DNA of 55,508 nt, taken from assembly GCA_025435555.1 (NCBI GenBank), contig JAIWWG010000147.1:1-55508 (forward strand), read 5' to 3'. Position 1 is the first letter of the stretch. Each line of letters opens with the position of its first letter. The notes under the pieces are model-generated. The model was not told the origin of the DNA. It did not search any database and was given only the letters and a program-made list of their open reading frames with translations. Origin of the DNA: Chytriomyces cf. hyalinus JEL632 (taxonomy: Eukaryota; Chytridiomycota; Chytridiomycetes; Chytridiales; Chytriomycetaceae). Both the position numbers and the translations under genes were made by a program. Below, piece after piece: positions 10,126 to 19,675 of this stretch.

Positions 10126-10794
10126 GCCAAAGTGGACTGAAACAGAGAAGTGAATAAAGAAGTCGATCCCTTATGCTCTTTATTGTTCCAACAATCTTCA
10201 ATCAACACGTGTCTGAAATGGCGTGGCCAGTCTGTGATGAGCAGTGATCAGATGCAACATTGCAGACTGGCAGTTGTACCTTTGGCTTGCGAAACCCTCA
10301 AAGCAGCCTGTGAATACTGAACTGAATTGAACTGAATTGAACTGAACGTGATGAATCCTCTTTTTGGTGTTCACACATTTTATTGACAAAATCACATGTA
10401 TCGTATGAACGCCTGCATGGATCAATGAACAACAGTGAACATGAACTGGGCCAACCCAGATTCATCCGAGTTCACCACATAGCCATTTTATATATTTATT
10501 TTAAAAGAGTAGCAATAAATAAACAGCGGTGTTGCTGCACAGTTGCGCATAAAAAAGCATTCATGGCATACTGCTGGCGTTCACGAGTGTTCACTGTTTG
10601 TATTTTTGGAATTTACGAATGTGTTCACCAAGTTCATGAATTTACTGAATTCACCTGAACTGAATTTGGCATGCCCAAATGCTGTGCAGCGTGGCTAAAC
10701 AAATAAAAAAAAGAACAACAAGCCACAATCACATGGCGCGCTCTTGTTTGCACTATATAAACTCGTCATTCTTGTTGTTTCTTTGAGCAGAATC
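10126..10794. other. divergent promoter region of the transposon
   Basis: This 669-bp stretch separates the two transposon genes and shows no further gene. It contains a 10-bp tandem repeat at about 10316-10347 (three TTGAACTGAA-like units). Several scattered GTTCA/TGAAC motifs are present that could bind the element's own Myb-like protein. A TATATAAA at 10754-10761 lies about 40 bp before the plus-strand start codon. Confidence 0.6.
10754..10761 (+). promoter_or_regulatory. probable TATA box of the transposon Myb-like gene
   Basis: TATATAAA lies 34 bp before the ATG at 10795. If used, the mRNA leader would be very short. Confidence 0.4.
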
Positions 10795-11786
10795 ATGAAA
10801 AGACAGAAGGCAAATCTCACAGGTGCCCATTGGACACACGAGCATGATGCTCTTCTCTTCGACTACATCAAGCAGCATGACACTGGAGGCAAGACGGGCA
10901 CGGATGTCAAAGCAGCGGTTCCGATTCTTCGACCATTTCAAGCCCCCACACTGAACGCCAAGCTTCGATCAATGCGCAACAAAATCAATGGTAAAGGTGG
11001 TGAGTAAATTTTTATAAGGTTTTTCGTTACACAACAAAAATTCTAAAATTTGTTCAATTTATTTCAGATTTCAATCCTCGCCAAGACAATCTGCCAATGG
11101 ACCTTTCAAGCTTCCAATCCGGACAGTTGCCAGCTGGCGATGACGACGATTCTGATGATGAGACGGTCGTTCCTGCACCACATGTTGCATTCCCTGCAAT
11201 GTGTCGTGACCCAAGCCAAGCCTCAGCCACCCCAGTCCGCCCTGTGCCCAAGCGCCAGAAACCCGACAGCCCAAAGAAATCCACGGTCGTTGATGCCAAC
11301 ATGTACACGAAAGCTGTTGTGAGGGCAACACCTTTTGCGTCCACCTTGCGCCTCCACGATCTGATGAGGTTCATGGATGAGAACACTGGGCTGCACCATG
11401 TGCAGATTATCCTGCGTATTGTGACCGATCATGAGATCACGTTCAACGTTACAGCTGACGGAAAGCAGCTCGTGTACCTGATCAAGCCCAAGACTGTTTC
11501 TGCCAAGCACTTTGTTGATCCAACTCAAGTCAGTTTGGACTACTCACCAAACCAAGCCATCATCCAGTACTTCCACAATGACCCTGGGACGGAGGAGTTC
11601 AGTTACACGATCAACTTGCCTGAACCAGTTGACTCCAACTGCATCAGCAGCAGATCAGTGATGCGGGTGGTCGAAAGACTTGACACGAGCGGACACCTGG
11701 TGCAATTTGAGCAGCCTGTTGCCAAAGTGTTAGTCTACATGGTGTCAGGTCAACGCAATGGGGATCGTGAAAGTGATTGGTCATAG
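10795..11786 (+). CDS. Myb/SANT-like DNA-binding protein of the Harbinger-like element
   Basis: Exons 10795-10999 and 11068-11786 join in phase 1 to 307 residues. The N terminus has a Myb/SANT-like trihelix pattern: W-T-H-E-H-D-A-L-L-F-D-Y-I near residue 14, then helices ending in L-N-A-K-L-R-S-M-R-N-K-I. An acidic linker (D-D-D-D-S-D-D-E) and a basic Pro-rich stretch (R-P-V-P-K-R-Q-K-P) follow, probably a nuclear localisation signal. A C-terminal unrecognised beta-rich domain completes the protein. In Harbinger elements such a protein imports the transposase and binds the element ends. The divergent position beside the transposase supports the same role here. Confidence 0.8.
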
Positions 11787-11852
11787 GTGCTTTATTGCGC
11801 GGCGGCTGTTCCTTCCCAACTTTTTTTTTTTTGTCATTTATAAATAAAAACA

Positions 11853-11879
11853 GAATTAGTCGTAAATTCGTGGGCCTTC
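11853..11879 (-). repeat. right terminal inverted repeat
   Basis: Inverted partner of 9079-9105 with 26 of 27 positions matching. The CAG duplication follows at 11880-11882. Confidence 0.92.
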
Positions 11880-11922
11880 CAGTATGGAGAATGTCAAGGC
11901 TGTCATTGCTCATTATGAATAA
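11880..11922 (+). pseudogene. displaced 3' end of the gene at 7888
   Basis: This stretch follows the right inverted repeat. It starts with the second CAG of the target duplication and reads S-M-E-N-V-K-A-V-I-A-H-Y-E, then TAA, in the frame left open at 9078. AATAAA overlaps the stop, as expected at a gene end. It is cut off from its own exons by 2.8 kb of transposon. Confidence 0.75.
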
Positions 11923-12374
11923 AACAGTGAAATGTGTCTTCAACACCGTCATGCTTTTGGGAGTGATCGCTAGCGAGCACAGAGCATAGATGCTGAAAAG
12001 ATGTTGTGAGCATCAAAACAGGAAAGACCGCAAATCACGCGTGTTGCTGATGTTGGATACAACGAAAACTGTGTTGGTGGGATTTCTCAACTGATTGCAA
12101 GTGAATCGCAAATCAAAGGAGTCATTCCTTAACAACACCGACTGTATCGTAACCATGGGTGGTCTGGTTTTAAACACGTGATGTATTCTGACAATGTGGC
12201 CTGGTTTTATTTGGCGGACTGTGCCTGTCAAAAAAAGTTCAAAAAGGGGCCGAGGGAACTCTGTTAAAAAATTGACAAAAACGGCGGCTTCGGACTCCAA
12301 CCCCGAACAACCGGAAAATAACAACAACCCAACTCTCGCAAGGAAAAACTGCCCTGCTCCTCCTCCCAACTACA
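11923..12374 (+). other. intergenic stretch, no gene seen
   Basis: This is the presumed 3' flank of the gene at 7888 and the promoter/leader of the gene at 12375. I see no supported coding exon or repeat here. Confidence 0.5.
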
Positions 12375-13013
12375 ATGAACTGGTTCACAGCTAAAGTCAG
12401 ACACATCAAGAACCGCATCCACTCGGCGAATCCTAGCCTCGCATCCAAAGAAGAGTCCAGCACCTGGAAGCATCCAGACAGCCCCACCCCTCCTCTTGAA
12501 TCCTTCTCCTTCCCGCCACGCTCCGACTCCATCCCTATCAAGAACATCTCCACCAATGCGATCGTGCCTCACTTCTCGCTGTCGACCATGTCTCCCTTGG
12601 AATCGCCTGGGCACAGCATGACTCACTCTGCACTCAGAACCACGCCCATGGAACTACCCAACAACGACTCGGACTCTGAATCCACGCTGTACAGCTCCAA
12701 CTCATCCGTCGAGTCGCTTTCGTATGCCCAGAGTAAAGTGTCGTTTCAGGAACAAGTGATGCTATGTAAGTTGTCAAAACGAACTTGGCAGATACACACT
12801 CAATTGCATCACTCTAAACATACTCTGCCGCTTCAATTTAAAACAGATACAACCACACAGAGAAAGATTGCCGTATCAGCAAAGCGGCCTCTTCAGCAGC
12901 AAGTGCAGCTGGCGAATCTGATGGACGTGATGTACAAGCAGTGTCCCGAGGCTGTGATGGCTGGGATGCAGGCACAGCACCAGAGTCTGATGGCTGCCGT
13001 TTATGCGCAGTAA
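12375..13013 (+). CDS. unknown small protein, 'RPLxQQVqL' family member 4 (185 aa)
   Basis: Exons 12375-12765 and 12847-13013 join in phase 1 to 185 residues. The first exon encodes a Ser/Pro-rich, probably disordered region. The second begins with Tyr split across the intron, then K-R-P-L-Q-Q-Q-V-Q-L-A-N-L-M-D-V-M-Y and an Ala/Met/Gln-rich tail. The motif, its distance from the intron, the intron phase and the split Tyr all match the genes at 1005 and 3098. The 81-nt intron is a multiple of three without an in-frame stop, so an unspliced message would also read through. The function is unknown. The Harbinger-like insertion lies between this gene and the other family members. Confidence 0.65.
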   Translation: MNWFTAKVRHIKNRIHSANPSLASKEESSTWKHPDSPTPPLESFSFPPRSDSIPIKNISTNAIVPHFSLSTMSPLESPGHSMTHSALRTTPMELPNNDSDSESTLYSSNSSVESLSYAQSKVSFQEQVMLCKLSKRTWQIHTQLHHSKHTLPLQFKTDTTTQRKIAVSAKRPLQQQVQLANLMDVMYKQCPEAVMAGMQAQHQSLMAAVYAQ

Positions 13014-13235
13014 TGCCGTGGGGGGACGACCAAGAGCCTCATGTTCTGTGTACTCTCCAGGAACAACTCTAAACAACAACTGCTCCCCCTCCCTCCCTCC
13101 TAAATGTAAATAGCAAGGCAGTAACAACGGCCTCATAGTAAAATGATTGGTAATAATAAATGTAATCTGAATCCACCTCACTTGTAAACACGTTGATCGC
13201 AGAGCCATAAAAAGTAAATAAATCCATCTGAAAAT

Positions 13236-13914
13236 ATGCTTCGTGGAGTCACTCGCCTGACTGGCGGCGGAACAACGCAAACAACTGTGCTCCGGAACGG
13301 CGTCACTGTCGCAACAACCCTCTCGCAGGGCCACTTTGTCAGTGTAGGAGTTGGGTTGAACGCGGGATCGGCGATGGAGACGGACGCAACGCGTGGAGCT
13401 GTGCATTTGATGGACCGTATGGCTTTCAAAGTGAGTGAGCATTCGCTTGATGGATACCTTGTTTGCTTGGATCCTTGATTGACTGTCTGACCTTTGACAT
13501 GCCTTTTCTTTTCCCACACTCGCAACTCTGTTAGTCAACGCAATCGATGCCCGCAAATGTACTCATGCGTGCTGTCGAGTCTGTCGGCGGTAACCTCATG
13601 GCGCATTCATCGCGCGAGTCCATCATGTACCAGGCATCCGTCTTTCCAAAACATTTGAATGAAACGCTTGCGATCCTGGGCAGTGTTGTCAGGTACATCT
13701 TGCCTTTTGTCTTGGCGCACTGACTTGTATTTGATGGTTTTTCTGTTTGTAGAGAACCCGCATTCTTTCCTGAAGAGATGGACGAAGCAAAAGGTCAGGT
13801 TGCGTGGGAGATGGAAGCTATGCAGTGGAACTATCCCACCATTCTACCTGAACGATTACATCAAGTTGCGTTTGGAAATAAACTGGGTCACACGCCAGAC
13901 AGGTTTTTTTGATT

Positions 13915-13958
<44 letters not shown>

Positions 13959-15258
13959 ACTGAAGCCCCCCTTCCGCTACAGATACAAAGTTCAAACGGT
14001 CAATCACGTCAATGAAATCCCCAATCTATGCACATCGTCAAGCGCAATCGGCACTCCACTCATGCCAGACAATCAAAAAACTCTCCAATCCATCACCCCA
14101 CGCACACTGAAAGATTTCCATCAAACCTGGTTCACACCAGACCGCATTGTCGTATCCGGCGTCGGAATGCCCCATGAAGAACTGGTTGACCTCGCTGAAA
14201 AAGAGTTTGGCGCGATTCCACAAATTTCAGCAGAAACCAAATCAACGCAAAACGCAATTTTACAGCGTGCATCGAAATACACGGGTGGAATTGTTTTGGC
14301 GGATACGATTGGTCAGAATGTGTCGCCGAATCCGGATGATCAGTTGTTGACGCATGTGTATATTGCGTTTGAGGCGCCGGGGATGTTGGATCCGGATGTG
14401 TATGCGCTTGCGACTTTGGCTTCTTTGATGGTGCGTTTGAATTTATTGTCGATTCGTGTGGTGGTATGTTGATTTTTTCGCAGGGAGGTGGTGGATCGTT
14501 TTCTGCAGGAGGACCAGGAAAGGGAATGTACACTCGCTTGTATACTGAAGTACTGAATCGATATCACTGGGTGGAAAACTGCAACATGGTAAGAACCGTT
14601 GTTCATATCGAGTACATTGAATCGTCTAATTCCAAATCCCAAATGGTTCCAGCTGTCGTATTCATACCAACCAACATCGCTCTTTGGCATCTCAGCATCC
14701 ATCCCACCGTCACCCGACACCCACGCCCACATCATCCCAATCCTCCTATCCCACTTGCACCAAACCACCAACCGATCCTCACTAACCGTAACAGCCCTAT
14801 CCCGCGCAAAAAACCAACTCAAATCAAACCTCCTCATGAGCCTCGAAAGCCGCGCAGTCGAACTCGAAGACGTATCTCGACAAATCTTGGCGCAAAATGG
14901 AACGCGTGTGGGTGTTTCGGAAATGTGTGCGCGCGTGGATGCAGTCACGAGTCAAGATATTGCGAGGGTTGCGCAGAGAGTGTTTATGGGTTTGGATTGT
15001 GAGAGTCCGCTTACGTTTGGTGAAAAGGATGACGGGGTTTTGGAGCATTGGAAGAGGAGTGGGGATGGAGGGCCTACGGTGCTTGTGCATGGACCGTTGT
15101 GTGGAGGGACAGATGCTTTTCATAAAGTGGATGAGAGGGTCAGAGAATGGGGTCTTGGTGGGGATTTGTTCTTGAGGGAGGGTGTGTCGCGGGAAAAGAT
15201 TGCCAGTGCAGGAAGGGGACGTGTTGGGTTGGGGAGTACTTGGTTTGGGCGGAAATGA
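13236..15258 (+). CDS. MAS2: mitochondrial processing peptidase alpha subunit
   Basis: Six exons (13236-13430, 13535-13692, 13753-13902, 14043-14430, 14484-14588, 14653-15258) join to 533 residues, as expected for the family. The alpha subunit (M16 family) recognises presequences of imported proteins in the mitochondrial matrix and works with the catalytic beta subunit. The hallmark is the glycine-rich loop [15 protein letters not shown] at the start of exon 5. The expected zinc-site region lacks H-x-x-E-H (it reads H-L-M-D-R-M-A), which fits the non-catalytic alpha subunit. The third intron contains a pure T run of more than 30 bases. The join at 13902/14043 is chosen by frame and by similarity of the L-G-x-T-P region; the other joins are firm. 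Confidence 0.93.
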
Positions 15259-15886
15259 TGACTTTTTTTAAAAAATGTTCACAATCATAGAACAAATGCA
15301 ATCATTATGTCATTCAATGCGACCGTTTATTGTATTTTGGATGTGTAAATGTCAGCTCTTGACTTTTTCGGAAACCAAGTCAAGAATTACAGTGTATTGG
15401 GTGCAACGATGGGTCTTTGACTTTTATACGGGCCGGGTCTGTATGTTGGATGAATGCGTGATGGGTTCCAGGAATAGGCGAAAATTAGACTGATGGCCTG
15501 ATGAGCTTTGTGGGAGATCGCGTCAAAGGGCTGTCAATTGTTAGTTGTGCGTGGCAGTTTAAATCGCTATTGAAGCTCAAATTCCAGGTGCATTTCTGTT
15601 TTGCGGATGTGACCATCAACAATTAGGGGGGGATCAGAACACGAGATACATCAGCACAAAATATCTTTTGTGTTTCCCAGAGCAAAGGTCAATGCTTAGA
15701 ACGCATTCATAGGTACATAATTATGCGAACACATGCACACCTTATACAGTCTCAACTCAGCATCTCCGAACCCTCGATGCAGCTCAAGCTGTGTTGGTTT
15801 CTGTAATAAATCGAGGGGCGCGATGAGGTTCTTCAAACGCTGCCTAATACACGTTCAAGAGGAGTTACCGAAGATAAACCTTTGTA
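15259..15886 (+). other. intergenic stretch, no gene seen
   Basis: About 630 bp between the peptidase gene and the BTB-TLD gene. The open frames are short and without splice support. No repeat stands out. Confidence 0.5.
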
Positions 15887-17449
15887 TTGTTCTACTGTGG
15901 GTCCGGTACTGATGATGGATGTTTGGGCTGCATGTGTCCGATAATGCGCGCAACGGCACTAACGAGTTCCATGACTGAAAACTTGCCAAGCAAAAAAAAA
16001 ATGGAAACACCCAACAAAGCAACGTGCGCTTTGCTGGAAGGGCTCCGACATGAAGTCGAACACGCCGACGTGAATCTTGTCTTTAAAGGCGGCGTTGTAT
16101 TGACGGCCCATGCGAATGTGCTTACCTTGACGAGTGAGTTCTACAAAGAGGCCCTCTCTGCAAAATGGACGCACGGGAGAAAGGCCAACGCAGCGGAAAG
16201 TATCGCGGCGGTAACTGACGAAGGGGATCCTACAACGGCCCACATCTCCAAGAAGCGACAGACATCCACAAGCTCCAAAGGCCGGAAAATCGTCCTTAGC
16301 CACCCAAGCGTGGATGCTGAGACAGCCAAGGTTGTGCTCGATTTCCTGTACTTGGGCGATGCGGAAATTCCGCCGTCGCTCATTTGGAGTGTGATTGCAT
16401 TCGCCGACGAAATCCTGGTCTCGAACCTCGTGCAAAAATGCGTCAACAAGCTTGTTGAGGAAAACAAATTGACGGCCGAAGATGCGCTTGACTGTTACGT
16501 GCAGTTCGACAGGGTGCGGGCGCATGTGAATGGCAAGGCGTACGCCCTCAACAAAATGCTGCAGAATCTCCCTGTTGCGTTGGAATATGGCCGTGGGGTA
16601 TTGGAGCAAATGAACGAAGAACAAGTCAAGACGCTCCTCTTGTTCAAGCCGTTTACACCTTTACAGCGTTGGAGAATCCTAATCGCTTGGTGCAGAGTTT
16701 GTCAAGATGCAGAAGAGGATCTCTCTCTGGAATCGAATCTTCCACCGGGCTTTCAGATAGAAGAGGCTAGCAAGCTCATCAAGCCATTGCTGCCTGTGGT
16801 GGAGCTGTTCAAAATTCCTGACGCGCACTTCAATCTGCTGGAACCATTCCAAGTTCTGCTTCCTGAATCTGTGCGGGCCGTGTATGAATTTCACTCGAAA
16901 CAGACAACGCAATCTGGTGAAAACCAATGGACGGCTACCCACCAGAACGTGATCGAGATAATGCGTGCAATCCAGCCATATCTTCCAGTTGCTTTGCAGT
17001 CGCAAAATGCTGTTACACGCCCTGTTCTCTTGTTTCATGGAAAACCAAGCAAATGCATCCAAAGTGATTTGCAAGAGGCATGCGATGGAACAACAAACAC
17101 ACTCACCCTCTTAAAAGTCAAAAATGGGAATATGTTTGGAGGATTTGTTGACGCCAAATGGTCGAAAAAGAATACGTACTGCAATTATGAGACGGTGTTA
17201 ATGTTTCTAATTGGACCGGACGGTCCGTTCCGGGTTTTGAGGACGGTCAGTAGTGAGAACACCCATGGACCCATAGTAGGAGTGAATTTCAGATGGTTCA
17301 TGGAAGAATTTGCAATGGCTGCTGAGAAGCACAAGGATGTCTGTTCAGGGTTTAACGAGGGAGAAAGACGTACAATTATCAGTCAACTGAAAAGCAGTGG
17401 GATCAATTGCAGTGCAATTGAGGATTACAAGGTGTATCACATCAACTGA
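15887..17449 (+). CDS. BTB-BACK-TLD domain protein
   Basis: Single exon of 520 codons. A BTB/POZ domain opens with A-D-V-N-L-V-F-K-G-G-V-V-L-T-A-H near residue 58 and has a basic insertion. It closes with V-V-L-D-F-L-Y-L-G. A BACK-like helical region follows (A-L-D-C-Y-V-Q-F onward). The last 170 residues form a TLD domain: L-L-F-H-G-K, then F-G-G-F-V-D-A-K-W, and a C-terminal V-Y-H-I-N. BTB proteins commonly act as substrate adaptors for Cullin-3 ubiquitin ligases, and TLD domains are linked to oxidative-stress and membrane-trafficking functions; the role here is inference. The start may be the downstream ATG at 15971, which gives a cleaner N terminus. Confidence 0.85.
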   Translation: MFYCGSGTDDGCLGCMCPIMRATALTSSMTENLPSKKKMETPNKATCALLEGLRHEVEHADVNLVFKGGVVLTAHANVLTLTSEFYKEALSAKWTHGRKANAAESIAAVTDEGDPTTAHISKKRQTSTSSKGRKIVLSHPSVDAETAKVVLDFLYLGDAEIPPSLIWSVIAFADEILVSNLVQKCVNKLVEENKLTAEDALDCYVQFDRVRAHVNGKAYALNKMLQNLPVALEYGRGVLEQMNEEQVKTLLLFKPFTPLQRWRILIAWCRVCQDAEEDLSLESNLPPGFQIEEASKLIKPLLPVVELFKIPDAHFNLLEPFQVLLPESVRAVYEFHSKQTTQSGENQWTATHQNVIEIMRAIQPYLPVALQSQNAVTRPVLLFHGKPSKCIQSDLQEACDGTTNTLTLLKVKNGNMFGGFVDAKWSKKNTYCNYETVLMFLIGPDGPFRVLRTVSSENTHGPIVGVNFRWFMEEFAMAAEKHKDVCSGFNEGERRTIISQLKSSGINCSAIEDYKVYHIN

Positions 17450-17719
17450 GATGTACAGGTCCTATATTGCTTGCTCGTTCATAATAAAAAAAATAAGTGC
17501 GAAAAAAACTTGCGACGCGTAACTCGGTCCGGTATCCATATTTGGCATTTCTCGGTGATTCGCGCCTGAAATGGCTGCAAATGCTGCGAATTTGTTGAGT
17601 ATATTTCTTGGTTTTTTTTTTATGTCAGCAAACCCGCCAAGCGGAAATGACCCGTCGCGACCCGCAAAAGGACGCGCGAATTGAACTGAACAGCCAAACA
17701 CAACTATACCCATCTTTGA

Positions 17720-19371
17720 ATGCCAGCATACCAGATACAATCAATGTTACACGCACTACCTCTGTCACTACCACAACTACTACTACTGCTCCTACCACTT
17801 CTCGCATCAACAGCCAACGCCGCTTGCACAAACCCAACCCTCCGCCGCGAATGGAATCAACTCACAACCTCCGAAAAACACGCATACATCTCCGCAGTCA
17901 AAAAACTCACATCTCGACCGCTCTCGCACCAGTACAGCGACCCGACACGCATGTCCACTGACGATTTCAGTTTCACGCATGCAAAGAATTCACACTGGGC
18001 ACACGCAAATGCCGAGTTCCTGCCGTTTCATCGGGCAATGTTGAAGCGGTATGAGCAGGCGTTGCAGTCGGCGGGATGGGTTGGCGGGCTTGTGTACCTG
18101 GATGAGGGCGCAGTTTATGATGTAAGAGAAATCTGTCATACAATGCCACAGTTCAGATTTCCTAACCAACTCAACACATAGTCCTGGCAAAAAGTAGATC
18201 TATTTTCTGGCGAATATTTCGGTGGAATGGGAAACTACGCCGAATGCATCCCCGATGGACAATTCAGCGGAACCTCAGGATACAAAAACATGGCTTCAGA
18301 CGGATCCCAGCAATGCGTGCATCGATGTGGAAGCGGCTCGCTCTGGTCCTCACAGCAAATTAATTCTCAGCTCTTGGCAAAGGCAACAACGTATGAACAG
18401 TTTCGTGGGGATGATGCGAGTAATTTTCATGCAGTTGGTCATGTGGTGATTGGTGGTAAATGTGATTTTGGAAGGGCTTCTTGGAGTCCGAGGGATCCCT
18501 TTTTTTACCGTGAGTTGTTGGTTGTGATTCTTTTCAAAACTTCCAGCCTCACCGAACCTCAAAACCTACTTGAAATCTGATAGTGCATCACACATATGTC
18601 GACAAAGTGTACTGGAAATGGCAAAACCTATGCCCAAGCTACAAAACCGCGTACGAAGGAAATCTCGCGGACGGAGAAGATCCAAACAGCCCGCTCCTTG
18701 GAAACTCAAACCCCGTACGCGCAGACTTACCTCTCGAATCATGGGCCGGTCTTACAGCTGCCGATGTGTTTGACACCAACAATGACCTCCTTTGTTACAC
18801 GTACTCTCCGAGTGCAGGGGATGTGGAGTACGAAGCTATGCGGTGTCCAGACGGGTCTGTCGCAAACACAAACCCGTGGACATCGCTGCAAGCAACAGCG
18901 TCCCAAACTATCCCAAAATCGAAAAAGAAACGCGCTCGCGCGTCTCGAACCAACGGAGTCACAAGCTCCAAAGTGGTCTCAACTTCAATCAACGGAACCC
19001 GACACGTTCAAGTCACGTGCAACAATGACACGCGGGATTACATTGTTCCCACAGGATGCTCCATTTATAAACTGTTTTGCTCGCATATTTCGCTGGCCCC
19101 TACGGGATATGTTCATGATGCTAGTGTGGGGTACGCTGCGTCCGACAAGTGTGCAATGGTGCTCAGGCCGAGGTGTGATACTGTGCCGGTGTATGTTCGT
19201 CCAGTGCATTTAAGAGCACCTGACGCGAAGAGCGTGTATCAGTATCCATCGTTTCTTACGGATGCACAGGTATCGGAGAGACAGTTGGACTTGTGCGGGA
19301 CAAGGAAAAGTGACGCGAAAATGATGGAGATGGTCGATGAACTGAACGCGGCTTTGAGGGTGCCGAAATGA
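17720..19371 (+). CDS. secreted tyrosinase-like copper enzyme
   Basis: Three exons (17720-18121, 18182-18509, 18584-19371) give 505 residues. The likelier start is the ATG at 17744, which leads straight into a Leu-rich signal peptide ending near A-S-T-A-N-A. Copper site A is seen as H-W-A-H-A-N-A-E-F-L-P-F-H-R. Copper site B is N-F-H-A-V-G-H with D-P-F-F-Y-L-H-H-T-Y-V-D-K. These ligate the type 3 dicopper centre that oxidises phenols to quinones. The C-terminal 150 residues are Cys-containing and of unknown fold. Chytrid genomes often carry expanded sets of such secreted tyrosinase-like proteins. Splicing of the second intron restores the copper B motif exactly. Confidence 0.9.
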
Positions 19372-19471
19372 TTCTTTATTTTCGTTGTTGCTGTTGTAAA
19401 GTATAAAATTGCAGATATGGTCCATGAAAGCTGATGTCTTCGGGCAGTATCTCATTGCGCAACCCTCTTTC

Positions 19472-19663
19472 TGTTGAGTTTTTTGTGAAAGAGTGATCTT
19501 TATTTGTCCGAACATACCGTGTTAAATACTTAAAATAAAGTCCGATAGAAATGTAATAAGAGAAAACCGGTGGCTAATGAACGACAATAAAACAATCTCA
19601 TGAACCACCCAAGTGCCGCCCAACAATCTCATGAGCGGGGCACTGGCGCTGGGGATTCCAACA
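19472..19663 (-). repeat. 3' LTR of the copia element
   Basis: A 192-bp copy matching 23728-23919 at 191 positions; the difference is GGCGC here against GACGC there, near 19646. On the minus strand this is the downstream LTR. Confidence 0.97.
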
Positions 19664-19675
19664 CTCCCCCTACCC
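19664..19675 (-). other. polypurine tract
   Basis: The minus strand reads GGGTAGGGGGAG directly before the 3' LTR. It overlaps the pol stop codon at 19670-19672. Such tracts prime plus-strand DNA synthesis. Confidence 0.75.

Larger units (their letters stand above)
9079..11879. mobile_element. PIF/Harbinger-like DNA transposon, complete, 2801 bp
   Basis: The element has 27-bp terminal inverted repeats (9079-9105 and 11853-11879) that differ at one position. A 3-bp direct duplication CAG flanks it (9076-9078 and 11880-11882). Inside are two divergently transcribed genes: a DDE transposase (9165-10125, minus) and a Myb/SANT-like protein (10795-11786, plus). This two-gene layout is characteristic of PIF/Harbinger elements. 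Both genes appear intact. The usual Harbinger target is TWA, so a CAG duplication is atypical. It interrupts the last exon of the gene at 7888. Confidence 0.9.

Noticed and set aside
10198-10680. Short frames between the two transposon genes as extra genes
   Set aside because: They are low-complexity, rich in TGAAC/GTTCA words, lack splice support, and lie in the divergent promoter of the element.
19472-19663. The two 192-bp copies as a dispersed repeat or CRISPR-like unit
   Set aside because: They bound a coding copia interior, begin TG and end CA, and are flanked by the same 5 bp, so they are LTRs.
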